Source: Tritrichomonas musculus (lineage: Eukaryota > Parabasalia > Tritrichomonadida > Tritrichomonadidae). Taken from it: DNA of 64,000 nucleotides. The DNA is taken from positions 372,001-436,000 of the forward strand of contig JAPFFF010000005.1 in assembly GCA_039105265.1 (NCBI GenBank), written 5' to 3'. The number at the start of each line of letters is the position of its first letter. Within the stretch, counting starts at the first letter, position 1. A program made the position numbers and the translations under genes. Below, one piece after another: positions 31,016 to 42,091 of the stretch. A model generated the notes under the pieces. That model was not told the origin of the DNA and did no database searches. It worked only from the letters and a program-made list of their open reading frames with translations.

Positions 31016-33326
31016 GGTTCTCCTTTCAAATTCATAAGATTAAGGGTAAAGTTGGCTTTTCTTTTTTTTGAAATCTTTTAATTTATTCTATGTGCTGCTT
31101 GAATGAATTGTATGATCATTGAATTTATTTCTATGTAAATTCAATCTTTTCTGAGGGGCATTCAAATGAACAGAAAAAAAAGAGCTCCACAGAGCTATCA
31201 AATCAATTTTTGTACAAAAAAGCATTACAACGTAATGTAAAATATTCTGAATTTTGGATATATAACAAAAAATGGTCCAAATTATGAAAAAAATAAAAAA
31301 TGAAAATATCATAATCCAAAAAATATCAAGAAAACATTTTTTTACTAAAAAAAGTGCATATTTCTAATTTTAAACATATATACAAGGGGAATCATTTGTT
31401 TTTATCATATTTAATTTGAAGCAGACTGAATTACAATGCTTTTTTTTTCTTCAATTTCGAAAAAAATATTTTTTCTACTTAATTCTATTGATATTGGTTG
31501 ATATATATATTTTTATACGAATATTTTAGATTGATATTCGATATTCATTAAGAAAAATATTTGTTTTAAAATGCAATAAAATTATTTGAAAATTTTATCA
31601 TGAAAATTTTGATGTTAGCAAGTCGGCTCTTCTCGAATAGGAAACTTTTTGGATTTGTACTAGGAAAATATAATTAATAGCATTTATTATAATAAAATGG
31701 CCCATTAAAAATTAGAAAATTTGAATCATGGAGAAAATTGAATATTGATATTTCTGTGATTTTTTGATTTGATGGATTTTTCCTATTATATTTTATGTAG
31801 TATTTGATATATACATAAAATTAAGGAATCTAATTGCGTGTAAAATGAAAAATTGGCACTTTCAAATAAGTTTGTTTTTGAAAATATTGAAAGGGTTGAA
31901 AAGTTGAATAAAATCAAAAAAAAAAAATATTTATCATATCTTATTATTAAAAAAGCAAAAAATATTATAATTTTTATATTAATTTATATATAATAATATA
32001 TATATATATTATTTATTAAATATTAATAATATAATGAATATGGAAATAAATATTCTTTTTTTAAGTTAGCTTAAAAATTCAATGGAGATAAAAAAATATG
32101 AATGAATGATTTTTCGTTTTTTTATTCAAAATTATGAGATAAAAAATGTTTTTATCTCAATAAATTTATCATAATTTATATATATAATATCAGTTAATAG
32201 ACATAATAATTAATTAAACTACAAAAACATATATATCCATATATATTAAAAAATATTAATTTATTTTGAACAATAAACTAATTTATCAATTGAAACCATA
32301 GTTTATATTATTACTTAAGCTTTAATGCATTGCATAAAAATCAAAATAAATAATTAAATTAGTATATTAATCCAAAAAAAAGTCGAATTTTTTTTTATTC
32401 TTCTATACATAAAAGAAAACAAGATACCAAACTATTTTTTTTCTATATTTAATTGGTTGATTGAATAGAAAAAGTATTATAATAACCATTTATCAATTGA
32501 AATAGCTATATATTTTTGCTGAATCCATACCAATGTTTTCATAAAATTTCCGAATAAATCCTTTTATTTACGAAATTAAATAATTTTAAAATTATAAGGT
32601 ATTCCATATAAAATTTCATTACAAATATCTTTTTTATTTTCATATTGATTCAATAAAACTGTTTTTTGATGAGAGAAATTGGTTCACAATTTTTTGAAAG
32701 AAATTTTTTTTTATTCAATTATTTGAGAAAATAGAAATTCGAAAAAACTATCTAAACAAGAATATTCTTATTTAAAAAATTAATCTTAAATTAATTCTAT
32801 TTTTTTAAATTAAGATTATACATGATAATCTTAATGGAAAAAATAAAAAATGATTAAACGTTGATTTGATAAGAAATATATAAATTTTTTATATTTTAAT
32901 GAAATATCAGATTTGCCATTAGCAAAAACTCATAGAATATTTTGAAATATATTACAAAAAGTGGAAAAAAGTTGAGAAAAGCCAACTTTACCCTTAAATT
33001 CAATGAGATTTCACAAATAAAATATACATAAATATCGTTTTTAAAAATGAATTAAAATATAAAATTTATATATATATATATATATATTTCAAATGATTGA
33101 ATAAAAATATATTTATGAAATCTTACCGATTTTGTTTTTTTACAGAGAGAAATCATAGAATTAAAGATTCAATAAAATTTTGAATAAAATAAGATTTAAT
33201 CGTTGAGGCCAAATATTTTTATTTTTCACCAAAACTTTTTCCGAAAAATGCTCTATTGAATTATATATATATTCTATGAGTTAATTCAATATTGAATAAT
33301 TTACATTTTTATAGGGAAGGAGAACC
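31016..33326. mobile_element. TTAA-flanked element (family A), split by a nested insertion
   Basis: Ends GGTTCTCCTTTCAAATTCA and GGGAAGGAGAACC with TTAA on both sides (31012-31015 and 33327-33330). The part from 32998 to 33326 is the reverse complement of the complete copy at 34903-35250, so the element's own length is about 350-360 bp and the rest is the nested insertion at 31044-32993. The TTAA target is typical of piggyBac-type insertion. It lies within the coding-like sequence of the pseudogene. Confidence 0.75.
31044..32993. mobile_element. TTAA-flanked element (family B), 1.95 kb, nested in family A copy
   Basis: Starts GGGTAAAGTTGGCTTTTCT and ends with the exact reverse complement AGAAAAGCCAACTTTACCC minus one base at the inner side; TTAA lies on both sides (31040-31043 and 32994-32997). 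The interior is very AT-rich with no transposase and no frame above 75 codons. It is inserted about 24 bp inside one end of the family A copy, so it is the younger of the two. Confidence 0.75.
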
Positions 33327-33786
33327 TTAAAAATTTATGACATTGAGACAAATTTAACATTCAGAAAAAGAAAGAAGAAAAATTCAAATACTGATGAAGA
33401 TAATAATAATAATTCTCCAATAAATATTTCAATTGATGAATATATCAGTCAAGGATCATTAGAAAGAATAATAAACCATGCAGAACATCAATTATCTAGG
33501 GTTTTAAAAAAATATAAACTGAACTTAACTGTAATTGCACTCGATCTTCAAAGTGAACTACTACTTGACGAAAATATATAGTTGAGATTAAAAGAACAAA
33601 TGAAGATGAATACTTGGCATTATTTCAAGTTCGACTATGGTTCAAAATATTAGAAGGTAAAAAAGAAATTGTCGTTTGAATTTCTTTTTGATAAGTTTTT
33701 AATGAAAATATAATTAAAAAAGATATTTTATTTAGTTTATTTTAAGTTAGTAAATTTTCTAATTTGATATCATTTTATAAATTTGT

Positions 33787-34494
33787 CAAAAGCTCTAGAA
33801 CACTGCCCCGATACAGATTATCGGTTATTGCTTTCATGATTGGTTGTGTTCGAATCAACCGTGGAGCAGTCAAACGATCTCGTGGAAATGATATCTGTAA
33901 TTGCAATGTTCCAGAGCTTTTGACTACTCCAATACCGTTTATCGGCTATTGCTTTCATGATTGGTTGTGTTCGAATCAACCGTGGAGCAGTCAAACGATC
34001 TCGTGGAAATGATATCTGCAATTGCAATGTTCCAGAGCTTTTGACTACTCCAATACCGTTTATCGGCTATTGCTTTCATGATTGGTTGTGTTCGAATCAA
34101 CCGTGGAGCAGTCAAACGATCTCGTGGAAATGATATCTGCAATTGCAATGTTCCAGAGCTTTTGACTACTCCAATACCGTTTATCGGCTATTGCTTTCAT
34201 GATTGGTTGTGTTCGAATCAACCGTGGAGCAGTCAAACGATCTCGTGGAAATGATATCTGTAATTGCAATGTTCCAGAGCTTTTGACTACTCCAATACCG
34301 TTTATCGGCTATTGCTTTCATGATTGGTTGTGTTCGAATCAACCGTGGAGCAGTCAAACGATCTCGTGGAAATGATATCTGTAATTGCAATGTTCCAGAG
34401 CTTTTGACTACTCCAATACCGTTTATCGGCTATTGCTTTCATGATTGGTTGTGTTCGAATCAACCGTGGAGCAGTCAAACGATCTCGTGGAAAA
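33787..34494 (-). repeat. Right array of the same 121-bp repeats, inverted (about 5.9 copies)
   Basis: Reverse-complement units of the left array. The innermost unit (33787-33830) is degenerate (CTCTAGAACACTGCCCCG), while outer units are almost identical to each other and to the left array. The different copy numbers of the two arrays show that they expand or contract independently. Confidence 0.95.
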
Positions 34495-34902
34495 TTAAAT
34501 TGTGGCGCTTTTTTAAAATAAAACTCAAACGTTAAATAATTCACCTTTTAAACCGTTTTATTTGTACTCTCAAAAAGTTCATACGAACGATCAAATATCT
34601 TTCTCAAAAAGTGGATACACTTATTTGGTCGCACCCTTTCAAAAAGTTTTCGGTATGCTAACTTTTTTCGTGCCGATTTTAATAGACCCTGATTCTCGTG
34701 CCATATAATATGCTTTGTCATGTAAGTAAGCAGATATTTAATTTTGAAAAAAATCAGATCGCATGATTTTTTTTTCCTACTTTGATTCAAATTAAAATTG
34801 AATAAAAATTCACAAATTTTAAAATAATATTATCAATTTTCAAATAAACCGTTTTACAAAAAATATAAATATCTTAAAATTGTACGATATAAATTTATTT
34901 AA

Positions 34903-35250
34903 GGTTCTCCTTCCCAAAAAAAATGTAAATCATTCAATATTGAATTAACTCATAGAATAAATAATTCAATAGAGCATTTTTCGGAAAAAGTTTTGGTGGA
35001 AAATAAAAAAAATATGGCCTCAACGATTAAATCTTATTTCATTCAAAATTTTACTGATTTTTTAATTCTATGATTTCTATATGTAAAAAAACAAAATCGA
35101 TAAGATTTCATAAAAATGTTTTTATTCAATCATTTGAAATATATATCTATACAAATTTCATATTTTAATTCATTATTAAAAACGATATTTATGTATATTT
35201 TATTTGTGAAATCTCATTGAATTTAATCTTTTGAATTTGAAAGGAGAACC
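34903..35250. mobile_element. Complete 348-bp TTAA-flanked MITE (family A)
   Basis: Starts GGTTCTCCTTCCC and ends GGAGAACC with TTAA at 34899-34902 and 35251-35254. It is the same family, in reverse orientation, as the copy at 31016-33326, with several substitutions between them. It lies 190 bp right of the long-inverted-repeat element. No coding capacity. Confidence 0.8.
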
Positions 35251-35944
35251 TTAAATAATATAAATATAAAAATAAGTCAAAATTTTGGCAGGATCTTGGT
35301 TTCTGTACATCTATTTTTTTTAATCAGACCAGTTTTGAGAGAAAATCGTGTTTAATTTCTGAAGAAGGAAAAATTAAATTTTAAAATTGAATGCTTAAAG
35401 TTATATGCAACATAGAAATATAGTCCTAGCACGAGAAAATTTTCATTTTTACACGAGAAAAAAATAAAAATTCTTTATTTCCATTCAAATTTTCAATAAA
35501 AATATAGAAAAATTCATGAAAAAATTTTATCGCGCAGAAAAAAAAATCAAAATTTTATGAAAAAAAATTTTTCACGAAAACGGTTTTTGATGCTACGAAT
35601 TAACTAAAGTGTGAGGCGAAAGCGGTTTTAGAGAAAAAAATGAAAGTTCAGGCACAAATATTTAAAAAAAAGTCAAAAAAACAAAAACAGGAAGTATTTG
35701 ATTTTTTAATCTCATCATTTTTGCCAAAAAAAAAAGCATTTTTACATCAAATTTCATTTATAATAAATTTTTGATTTTACAAGCGAAAATGATCTTTTAC
35801 TCATGAGTAATAAATGTTTTTCCATTAAATTTAAATAATCAGAATTAATATAATATATTCATATTAATATGTAGAATTCATAAAAAAGTAATATATGTAT
35901 ATATTATGAAATGAATATATAATATGACACCCATAAATTTTTAA

Positions 35945-36957
35945 CTAATTTTCAAGAGAATAAATATGATAATATCGATTTGATAAATTTTAATATTTTG
36001 TGTTAAAAGCCAACCAATACAATTAGTTTCTTGGTATAAAATGGATTTTAGGGCGATTTTTTTTTACCAAATAGGTTGAAGCCTTTATTTTCTCTTTTTT
36101 TTTTTTCCATTAAAAACTCAATCAAATTTTTTCTAATACGAATGCAAAAATATTTCAATGATTTATTTATGAATATTCATTTTTTAATATAAACCATTTC
36201 TAAATTTCTTTTTTCAAATATTAAATTTAAATACTTGGTGTGAAATATATGCATTGAAAAAGAGATAATGCCAATGATTTTGAGCTCTTTTATTGAATTG
36301 TTTTGATTGATTATTGGAATCTTGTTCTTTTGAAAAGAATGCTTATATACATGTATACATTGGCATTATCTATTTCAAATGCTTTTCTTTTGAATGAATT
36401 TAATGATGCTTTTGATATAATATTTTGATAGATTTCAGACCAGATAACAATTGAAAATTTATTTTAAAACTTCAGAATTTTCGATTATTTGTAAGCATTA
36501 CTTCTAAGAATTGAATTCCTTTGATTCAAAACTGATTTGTAAAAAATGTCTATGTCATATTCTATCATCTTTAAAAACATTGATAGGATATTCTAGCAAG
36601 AGCTTTAATTGATTTTTGAAACTTCTAAATAATCTGATAATCACTCTTATCTTGAAATTCTTATCTCTTACTGCTGCATACATGATATAGAATCTGGTTG
36701 TATTTGATTTGGTTTATAATAATTTGAGTATTAAATAATTTAGAATTTGGAATTGATCTTGTTGGTGCTTTATAAAAAAAAAATATTAAACGTACAAAAT
36801 ATAAAAAGGTAAAGAATTTGATTTGTAAAGATTTTAATATGAAAATCAGCTCTTAAAACCATTGTTTTTCATATTACAATTAGATTGTCTGGTTCTTAAC
36901 ACAAAATATTAAAATTAATTAAATTGATAATCATCTTATTATTCTCTTGAAAATTAG
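35945..36957. mobile_element. TTAA-flanked element, 1.0 kb, nested (family C)
   Basis: Starts CTAATTTTCAAGAGAATAA and ends with the inverted copy TTATTCTCTTGAAAATTAG (one extra T); imperfect arms extend about 60 bp to TTTTAATATTTTGTGTTAA. TTAA sits on both sides (35941-35944, 36958-36961). It lies wholly within the TA-flanked 2.4-kb element and has no coding capacity. Confidence 0.6.
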
Positions 36958-37204
36958 TTAAAAGTTGATTTTGTTTTTATAATTATATTAATAATGGAAT
37001 TTATAATATTTTTATGTATTAAATTTATTTATATTTTTTATACTGAGTTCAAAATGATTAAAAATGTCTTTAAAAAAATAAACGGTTTCTGTCAGATTTT
37101 CCTAAAAAATCAACATTTTCCTTAAATTCAACAGGATTATAATTTATATATAAAGTAATTTAACAAGTTTCTAGTATATCAAAAACTGTTATATTATAAA
37201 ATAC

Positions 37205-37385
37205 ATTAATGAAAACTCAATCATCAATTATATTAATAAATTCTTAATCATCAAATACATTAATAAATACTCAATTATCAAATACATTAATAAACATTTA
37301 ATCATCAATTACATTAACAAATACTCCATCATCAATTACATTAATAAATACTCCATCATCATTTATATTAAAAAATTCTTCAATT
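37205..37385. repeat. Degenerate ~30-bp tandem repeats
   Basis: About six units of the type ATCATCAATTACATTAATAA followed by ATACTC, with drift between copies. They lie inside the 2.4-kb TA-flanked element near its right arm. Confidence 0.7.
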
Positions 37386-37963
37386 TTATATCCAAATCTC
37401 TATTATTAAAAGTCGGAAACATAATGTTATACCTTTTTTTAAATCCATAAAAAGATTTTGTATGATTAACAAATCATTTTAATTATAAAAAATTTGCTCA
37501 GAACATTTTTCTTTAGTCATTATATTATTAGAATAAGTTTTTTTGTTTTGATTTTTTTGATGAAATTTCTAGTTTTTTTGACATACAATTTTTTCGTTAT
37601 TTGTGCATTATTTTTTCTTCATTAAAAACCGTTTTCGGAATAAAATTTTTTTTATTAAAATTTTGAAATTTTATCTTCGGGTAAAAAATTTTTATTAAAA
37701 AATCAAATTTTTTTCCAAACAAAATTTTTTCCCTTCTGAAAAAGTTGATCATAATTATCAAAAAAAATTTTTTTTCTCGTGTAAAAATGAAAATTTTCTC
37801 GTGCTAGGACTATAGTGGTATGATTTATCGAATCCAGTAACTGGATTCCAGTTTAATTTCATAATGATTTTTGAGTGCTCTCAAAAATCTGATTAATAAC
37901 TGTCTCATATAAGTTAAAAAAAATACAAATACTAAAATGCTTATATTATATATATAATATAAT

Positions 37964-39082
37964 TTATTGAATAAGTGGAGTAGTTGAAAGATTGTTTTGT
38001 TCTTCATTTTTAATCGGTATTATATTATCATCGTCAACAACGTTTTCTCTGTTCTTTTTAGCTTTAACCAAAATAGTGATTATGATTGCTAGTAAGGCTA
38101 CAATTCCAATAACAACAAGAGTATAGCCAGTTGTGCTCAAACTTATAATTTGATTTTGCTCTTTATCTTTGACTAAATTTAATTTAAGATCAGGTGCTTT
38201 GTCAGGGCATTCAATAAAAGTGAAATGCATTGTTGCAGTTTCAGTTAAAAATTGGCAACTTTGGTATGTTAAAAACTCTGTATGCGCTTCGGAGCCATCA
38301 AAAACGCATGAAATAAAAGTGACATAATATCGAAAAGCAGTCAAGACAGATCTTGAGTTGTCCTTAAAAATGCAATCTGAAATAGCACCGTCATCAATGA
38401 AGGAGAAAAGATACCCACCATTTAAACAAGTATTTTTAATTAAATTACCATGATGAACATATTTGGTAGATTCACATATGTCATTATGTATATAAATAAT
38501 TGAATTAGATTTGGCATTGCCTGTGTTATTTACGAAAGTGAAATAAGATACATCGGTATCTTCAGCATCATTTATTTCCATAGCGAGAATTGATGCAGAG
38601 GCTTTTGATTTGGTTAAATTAAAATTCGTAATTAATACATCGCCATTTTTATGAGATACTGCATTAGTTTGAGATGAAGAACCAAAAACAGTTAACATAT
38701 CGACAATTGTTGCTTCACCTCCAGAAACTGCAAGTTGTGATGATAAAAACATAGCATTGAAACGTGATGTGCAGTTCAAAACGCAATTTCGGAAAGTTTC
38801 AATCCTATTTCCGGAAAAATATATGCAAGCTCCTTGAACTTTTGATTGGCAATAAACGAATGTACACTCATGGACGACACCATAAGACTTACTGCAGTGA
38901 ATTGATATTGCACCGCCACTAGTTTCTGACATGCAGCTTACAAATATTGAGCTGATAACGTTGAAACAATAATTTGAAATTGATGAGCGATCAAAAGTTG
39001 TATTGAATCTTAAGCCATATACCATTTCGCAGTCAGAAAGTGATAAAGTAAAAAAGAATGAGAAAAGCAAAGCATATTTCAT
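37964..39082 (-). CDS. Pmp-like parallel beta-helix surface protein
   Basis: A 372-residue protein with a signal peptide (MKYALLFSFFFTLSLSDC), an extracellular domain of about 300 residues, one membrane segment (TLVVIGIVALLAIIITILV) and a short charged tail. The extracellular part has GGAISIHCSKS, GACIYFSG and repeated C/F-x-F/N strand turns such as DCIFKDNSRS and SCVFDGSEA, the pattern of a right-handed beta-helix like chlamydial polymorphic membrane proteins. A large family of such Pmp-like surface proteins is known in Trichomonas vaginalis, where members are candidate adhesins; this copy is short for the family. Confidence 0.7.
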   Translation of the reverse strand: MKYALLFSFFFTLSLSDCEMVYGLRFNTTFDRSSISNYCFNVISSIFVSCMSETSGGAISIHCSKSYGVVHECTFVYCQSKVQGACIYFSGNRIETFRNCVLNCTSRFNAMFLSSQLAVSGGEATIVDMLTVFGSSSQTNAVSHKNGDVLITNFNLTKSKASASILAMEINDAEDTDVSYFTFVNNTGNAKSNSIIYIHNDICESTKYVHHGNLIKNTCLNGGYLFSFIDDGAISDCIFKDNSRSVLTAFRYYVTFISCVFDGSEAHTEFLTYQSCQFLTETATMHFTFIECPDKAPDLKLNLVKDKEQNQIISLSTTGYTLVVIGIVALLAIIITILVKAKKNRENVVDDDNIIPIKNEEQNNLSTTPLIQ

Positions 39083-39895
39083 TTTATGAGTTTTATTACA
39101 AAAATCTCAAATTAAATTGCTTATTTGTAAACAATAGAATTTTTGAATAATGAATCGGTTATTTTTAATTTGATTTTAATTAAATTGAAATTTTAAAAAA
39201 TCTTCTTTATGCCTAGATGAGATTGATAAGGACCATTAACGATGATATAAAATTCATTATGTTGATTTAAAAAATTTAAAAGCAATTGAAAATTGAATTA
39301 AATGTTAACTGATATAACCTCATATAATATATTTATTGTTATTTATAGAATTATTTTTAAAAAGAGATAGAAAAGAATCAATATTAATGAATTGGTTAAC
39401 GATTATAAAATTGAATGATGAATTTATAAAGTACTCATTTTTTAATGATAAAACTTTTTGATACATATTTTGAAAATGTATTCAATTTTTTTAATTACTT
39501 TATAAAAGATACTTTTATATATAAATATCTTAATGAGTAATTGTTTTTATATCTTCAAAAAGTATAAAAAATATATTTAATAGAAAACATATATTATAAA
39601 AAACACAAACTAATATAAATATTAAGATATATATTAAATAGGAACATAATATTGGAATCTTTATCATGGAAAAATATAAATAAATGGATTATATGAAATT
39701 GATTAATTTCTTTCAGCTGAAATAATAAGTTTTACTATTTAAACATTAGATTTAAAAAAAAACGAATCAAATCATATTCATCCAACTCTTTTTAATCAGC
39801 AATTTAAATTCAGTCATGACTTACTCTTAAAAGATAAAAGAACCTTTGACAGAAAAATAATTTTTAAATAACAACAACAAATAATAATATTAAGA
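39083..39895. other. AT-rich intergenic region
   Basis: About 800 bp between two minus-strand genes. No gene, RNA or clear repeat was found. Confidence 0.5.
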
Positions 39896-41956
39896 TTACT
39901 GATCAGAAACAAGTTCTTGAACTCGTTTTTTGAAAAAATCTTTTTCTCTTTGAATCGTTCTCTTCGCAATATCAACATTTTCTTGGTGCTCAGATACGAT
40001 TTCCAATGTTTCGTTGAAGATCTTCTCAAGGTCGGCCTGTTTGCTAATTGCTTCCTGCTTCTTCTCAATTTCGTTATCAATCTCGCCGCATTCCTTAGCA
40101 AGCGCCTTCCAAATTCCAAACAAAGATGAAGATTCTGAAGGTTCATCATTTTCAAAGCTTTTTTGGCCATTGAAAGAGGAACTTCCTTTTTTTTCCTTAA
40201 TTTGACGAATTTCAGCCAAATATTTCGATTCGAGCGCTCTTTTATTTGACGAAATCTGGAGTAATTTCGATTTTTTAATTGATATATCAGCATCAAGTTG
40301 GTTAATTTGATCATTAATATCAAATTTCAAATTTCTCAAATTTTCGATTTCTTTCAACAATTTATCGGCTTTTTCGGCAATTTCGTGGATTTTTAAATCA
40401 AGAGCTTTTGTGTTGAGGGATTCCTTTTCGAAATTTGCCTTTTCAATTTCTTCGCTCAACTTTTTGTTAGAAAAAGTGATCGATTCTTTTTTTTGCTCAA
40501 TTTCTGACAATTGTGAGAGTAACCGCGAAGCAACCGTTTTTTCGACGGTTTCATTTGCGGCGAAAACGCTCTTTATCGTCTCAATTTGGTTCTCTATCGG
40601 CGTCACAAAATTTGGTATTGATGATTTTGAATCGGAAAACCGTTTTTCTAACCGTTTTGATTCAATTTCAGCTTCATTTATCATGTTCTGCATTTCCCTC
40701 TTTTCAGCCTCCTCTTTTTCCTCTTCACTTTTCTGTGTATTTGAGATATTTTGAATTTCACCTAGAACTTTTGACCTTTCCTTCTCAATTTCATTTATGA
40801 GGGAAGTTGTCAAATTTTTCATTGCTTCGATCTTGTCTCTCCTTTGCTTCTCATTTGCCCTCTGGTTCTCGTTCTCGGCCATTTTTATCTTTTCTTTATT
40901 TTGTGAGATTTCCTTTCGAATTGTTGCAACTTTTTCATTGTACATATCTTGCTCATCTTTGACCTTGTGAAGGTCATTTTGGGAGGTTGCGTTTTCCATG
41001 GATAAATTAATGTTTGTTTCCTTCTCTGATTCTATTTCATTCTGAATTTTGGAAATGCTGGCTTCTATGCTCTCTCTTTCTTTCTTTAATTGGTCGATTT
41101 TGCTCTTATTTTTTTTAATAAGGTCAATTGTGGTATCAATATCGACGGTCAATTGCTGATCTTCATTTATGAGGTTTTTTGATGTTTCTATGATCTTTTT
41201 ATACTCATCTTGGGCTTGTGAAAGTTTATTCTGGATATTCGAGTAGTCTTTTTGAAGTTGGATGTTTATTTGATTAGAATCATAATTGGCGATGTTTTCA
41301 GAACTTTGATTTTTTGGTTCTAAAGTTGAATTGGAATGAATTAATAAATTGAAATTCGAATTTAACTCTTCTATTTCTTTTTTTGTTTTTTCTTCAATAT
41401 CTTCAAGTTCTTTGAGTTGGCTGTTAAGCTTTGAATTACGCGTTTCATATTCATAAATAAGAGAATCGCTGTTTGGTCCCATCGTTTCTTTGATCTTTTG
41501 CATTTTTTCAAATAATTTGTTTTGATTTTCAAGTTCATCTTCAACATTTTGAATTTTTTGCTTAAGATCGCTGATTTTTTGTTGAATTTCGGCTTCATTT
41601 TCTTCTTCTTCTTGCTTTTCATTGTTAAGGTCAATATCAGTATTTTCGTTATTGTCTATATTATCACCTTCTTGATTTTTGGTTTCTTCTTTTTCATCAT
41701 TTATTTGTATACTTTTTTCAGTTGATGAATTTTCGTTTTCTTTCTGATCATCAAGTTTGATAAGATCAGTATCTGAAATATCGGAATCATTAATCGTTTT
41801 ATTCTCCTCAGGTGCCATTATTTGCTGATTTCTATTTGCAAAACCATCATCAATAGTCTTTTCAAATTCAGAAACATAACTATGTAGTTTCTTCCACAAT
41901 GACATCTGTTTGTGATGATAATTGGTCAAGAAAAATTTTAATTCATATTTGGTCAA
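39896..41956 (-). CDS. Long coiled-coil protein, unknown role
   Basis: The 686-residue protein is nearly all heptad-repeat coiled coil from about residue 105 to the end, rich in Lys/Glu/Gln/Asn, with a hinge around the Ser/Gly-rich segment GSSSFNGQKSFENDEPSESS (about 600). The N-terminus MSLWKKLHSYVSEFEKTID (from Met18) is hydrophobic-amphipathic and could be a targeting or lipid-binding helix; residues 60-95 are acidic. There is no membrane segment. Such architecture fits a golgin-like tether or a cytoskeletal/kinetochore protein, but no family motif (GRIP, SMC Walker) is visible. Met18 (41905) is a possible alternative start. Confidence 0.75.
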   Translation of the reverse strand: MTKYELKFFLTNYHHKQMSLWKKLHSYVSEFEKTIDDGFANRNQQIMAPEENKTINDSDISDTDLIKLDDQKENENSSTEKSIQINDEKEETKNQEGDNIDNNENTDIDLNNEKQEEEENEAEIQQKISDLKQKIQNVEDELENQNKLFEKMQKIKETMGPNSDSLIYEYETRNSKLNSQLKELEDIEEKTKKEIEELNSNFNLLIHSNSTLEPKNQSSENIANYDSNQINIQLQKDYSNIQNKLSQAQDEYKKIIETSKNLINEDQQLTVDIDTTIDLIKKNKSKIDQLKKERESIEASISKIQNEIESEKETNINLSMENATSQNDLHKVKDEQDMYNEKVATIRKEISQNKEKIKMAENENQRANEKQRRDKIEAMKNLTTSLINEIEKERSKVLGEIQNISNTQKSEEEKEEAEKREMQNMINEAEIESKRLEKRFSDSKSSIPNFVTPIENQIETIKSVFAANETVEKTVASRLLSQLSEIEQKKESITFSNKKLSEEIEKANFEKESLNTKALDLKIHEIAEKADKLLKEIENLRNLKFDINDQINQLDADISIKKSKLLQISSNKRALESKYLAEIRQIKEKKGSSSFNGQKSFENDEPSESSSLFGIWKALAKECGEIDNEIEKKQEAISKQADLEKIFNETLEIVSEHQENVDIAKRTIQREKDFFKKRVQELVSDQ

Positions 41957-42091
41957 ATAAGAATTCGATTTGATACTGCTTTTATGAATTTCTTAATGTA
42001 ATAAAAGATTTAACATTTATTAATTTTTGTTTACTCTAATTAAATAATAATATTAAAAGAAATGAAAACATTATAAAAAAAAATAAATAAA

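Larger units (their letters stand above)
30896..33679 (+). pseudogene. Broken gene carried inside the long-inverted-repeat element
   Basis: Coding-like sequence starts at the Met at 30896 (MFNQEGQIKLHLGSSSNVTL...) and is interrupted after about 110 bp by the TTAA element at 31016-33326. It resumes right after it with FRKRKKKNSNTDEDNNNN, then ISIDEYISQGSLERIINHAE and YKLNLTVIALDL, and in another frame with RTNEDEYLALFQVRLWFKIL, ending at 33679. At least two frame changes are seen, one in the A6 run just before the insertion and one near 33579. The product is unrecognised: basic, with an Asn/Asp tract and helical ends. It may be a captured host gene piece (Pack-MULE-like) or a relic of an element gene. 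Confidence 0.5.
29511..34701. mobile_element. 5.2-kb long-terminal-inverted-repeat DNA element (Mutator-like or foldback)
   Basis: The element begins GCAGAAGAATCAGGGTC and ends GACCCTGATTCTCGTGC, inverted copies differing at two bases. CATATAATATG (11 bp) is directly repeated at 29500-29510 and 34702-34712. The outermost 207 bp of each end are nearly identical inverted copies (29511-29717 and 34495-34701). Each is followed inward by an array of 121-bp tandem repeats, also inverted relative to one another. The 9-11-bp duplication and long ends fit Mutator-like elements, which are known from trichomonads; foldback elements are the alternative. No transposase is visible, so it is non-autonomous. 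Near-identity of the arms argues for a recent origin or for gene conversion between them. Its interior carries a broken gene and two nested TTAA-flanked elements. Confidence 0.8.
35423..37810. mobile_element. TA-flanked inverted-repeat element, 2.4 kb (mariner-like, non-autonomous)
   Basis: GTCCTAGCACGAGAAAATTT at 35423 is mirrored at the right end, with perfect arms for roughly 45 bp (through ..TTTTTACACGAGAAAAAAA). TA flanks each side (35421-35422 and 37811-37812). Further inward both arms share ACGGTTTTTnATG-type blocks. No transposase frame. A second element is nested inside (35945-36957) and a run of short tandem repeats lies near the right arm. Confidence 0.7.

Noticed and set aside
33764-34544. 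Matching frames in the right-hand repeat array on both strands
   Set aside because: Same artefact of the inverted 121-bp array.
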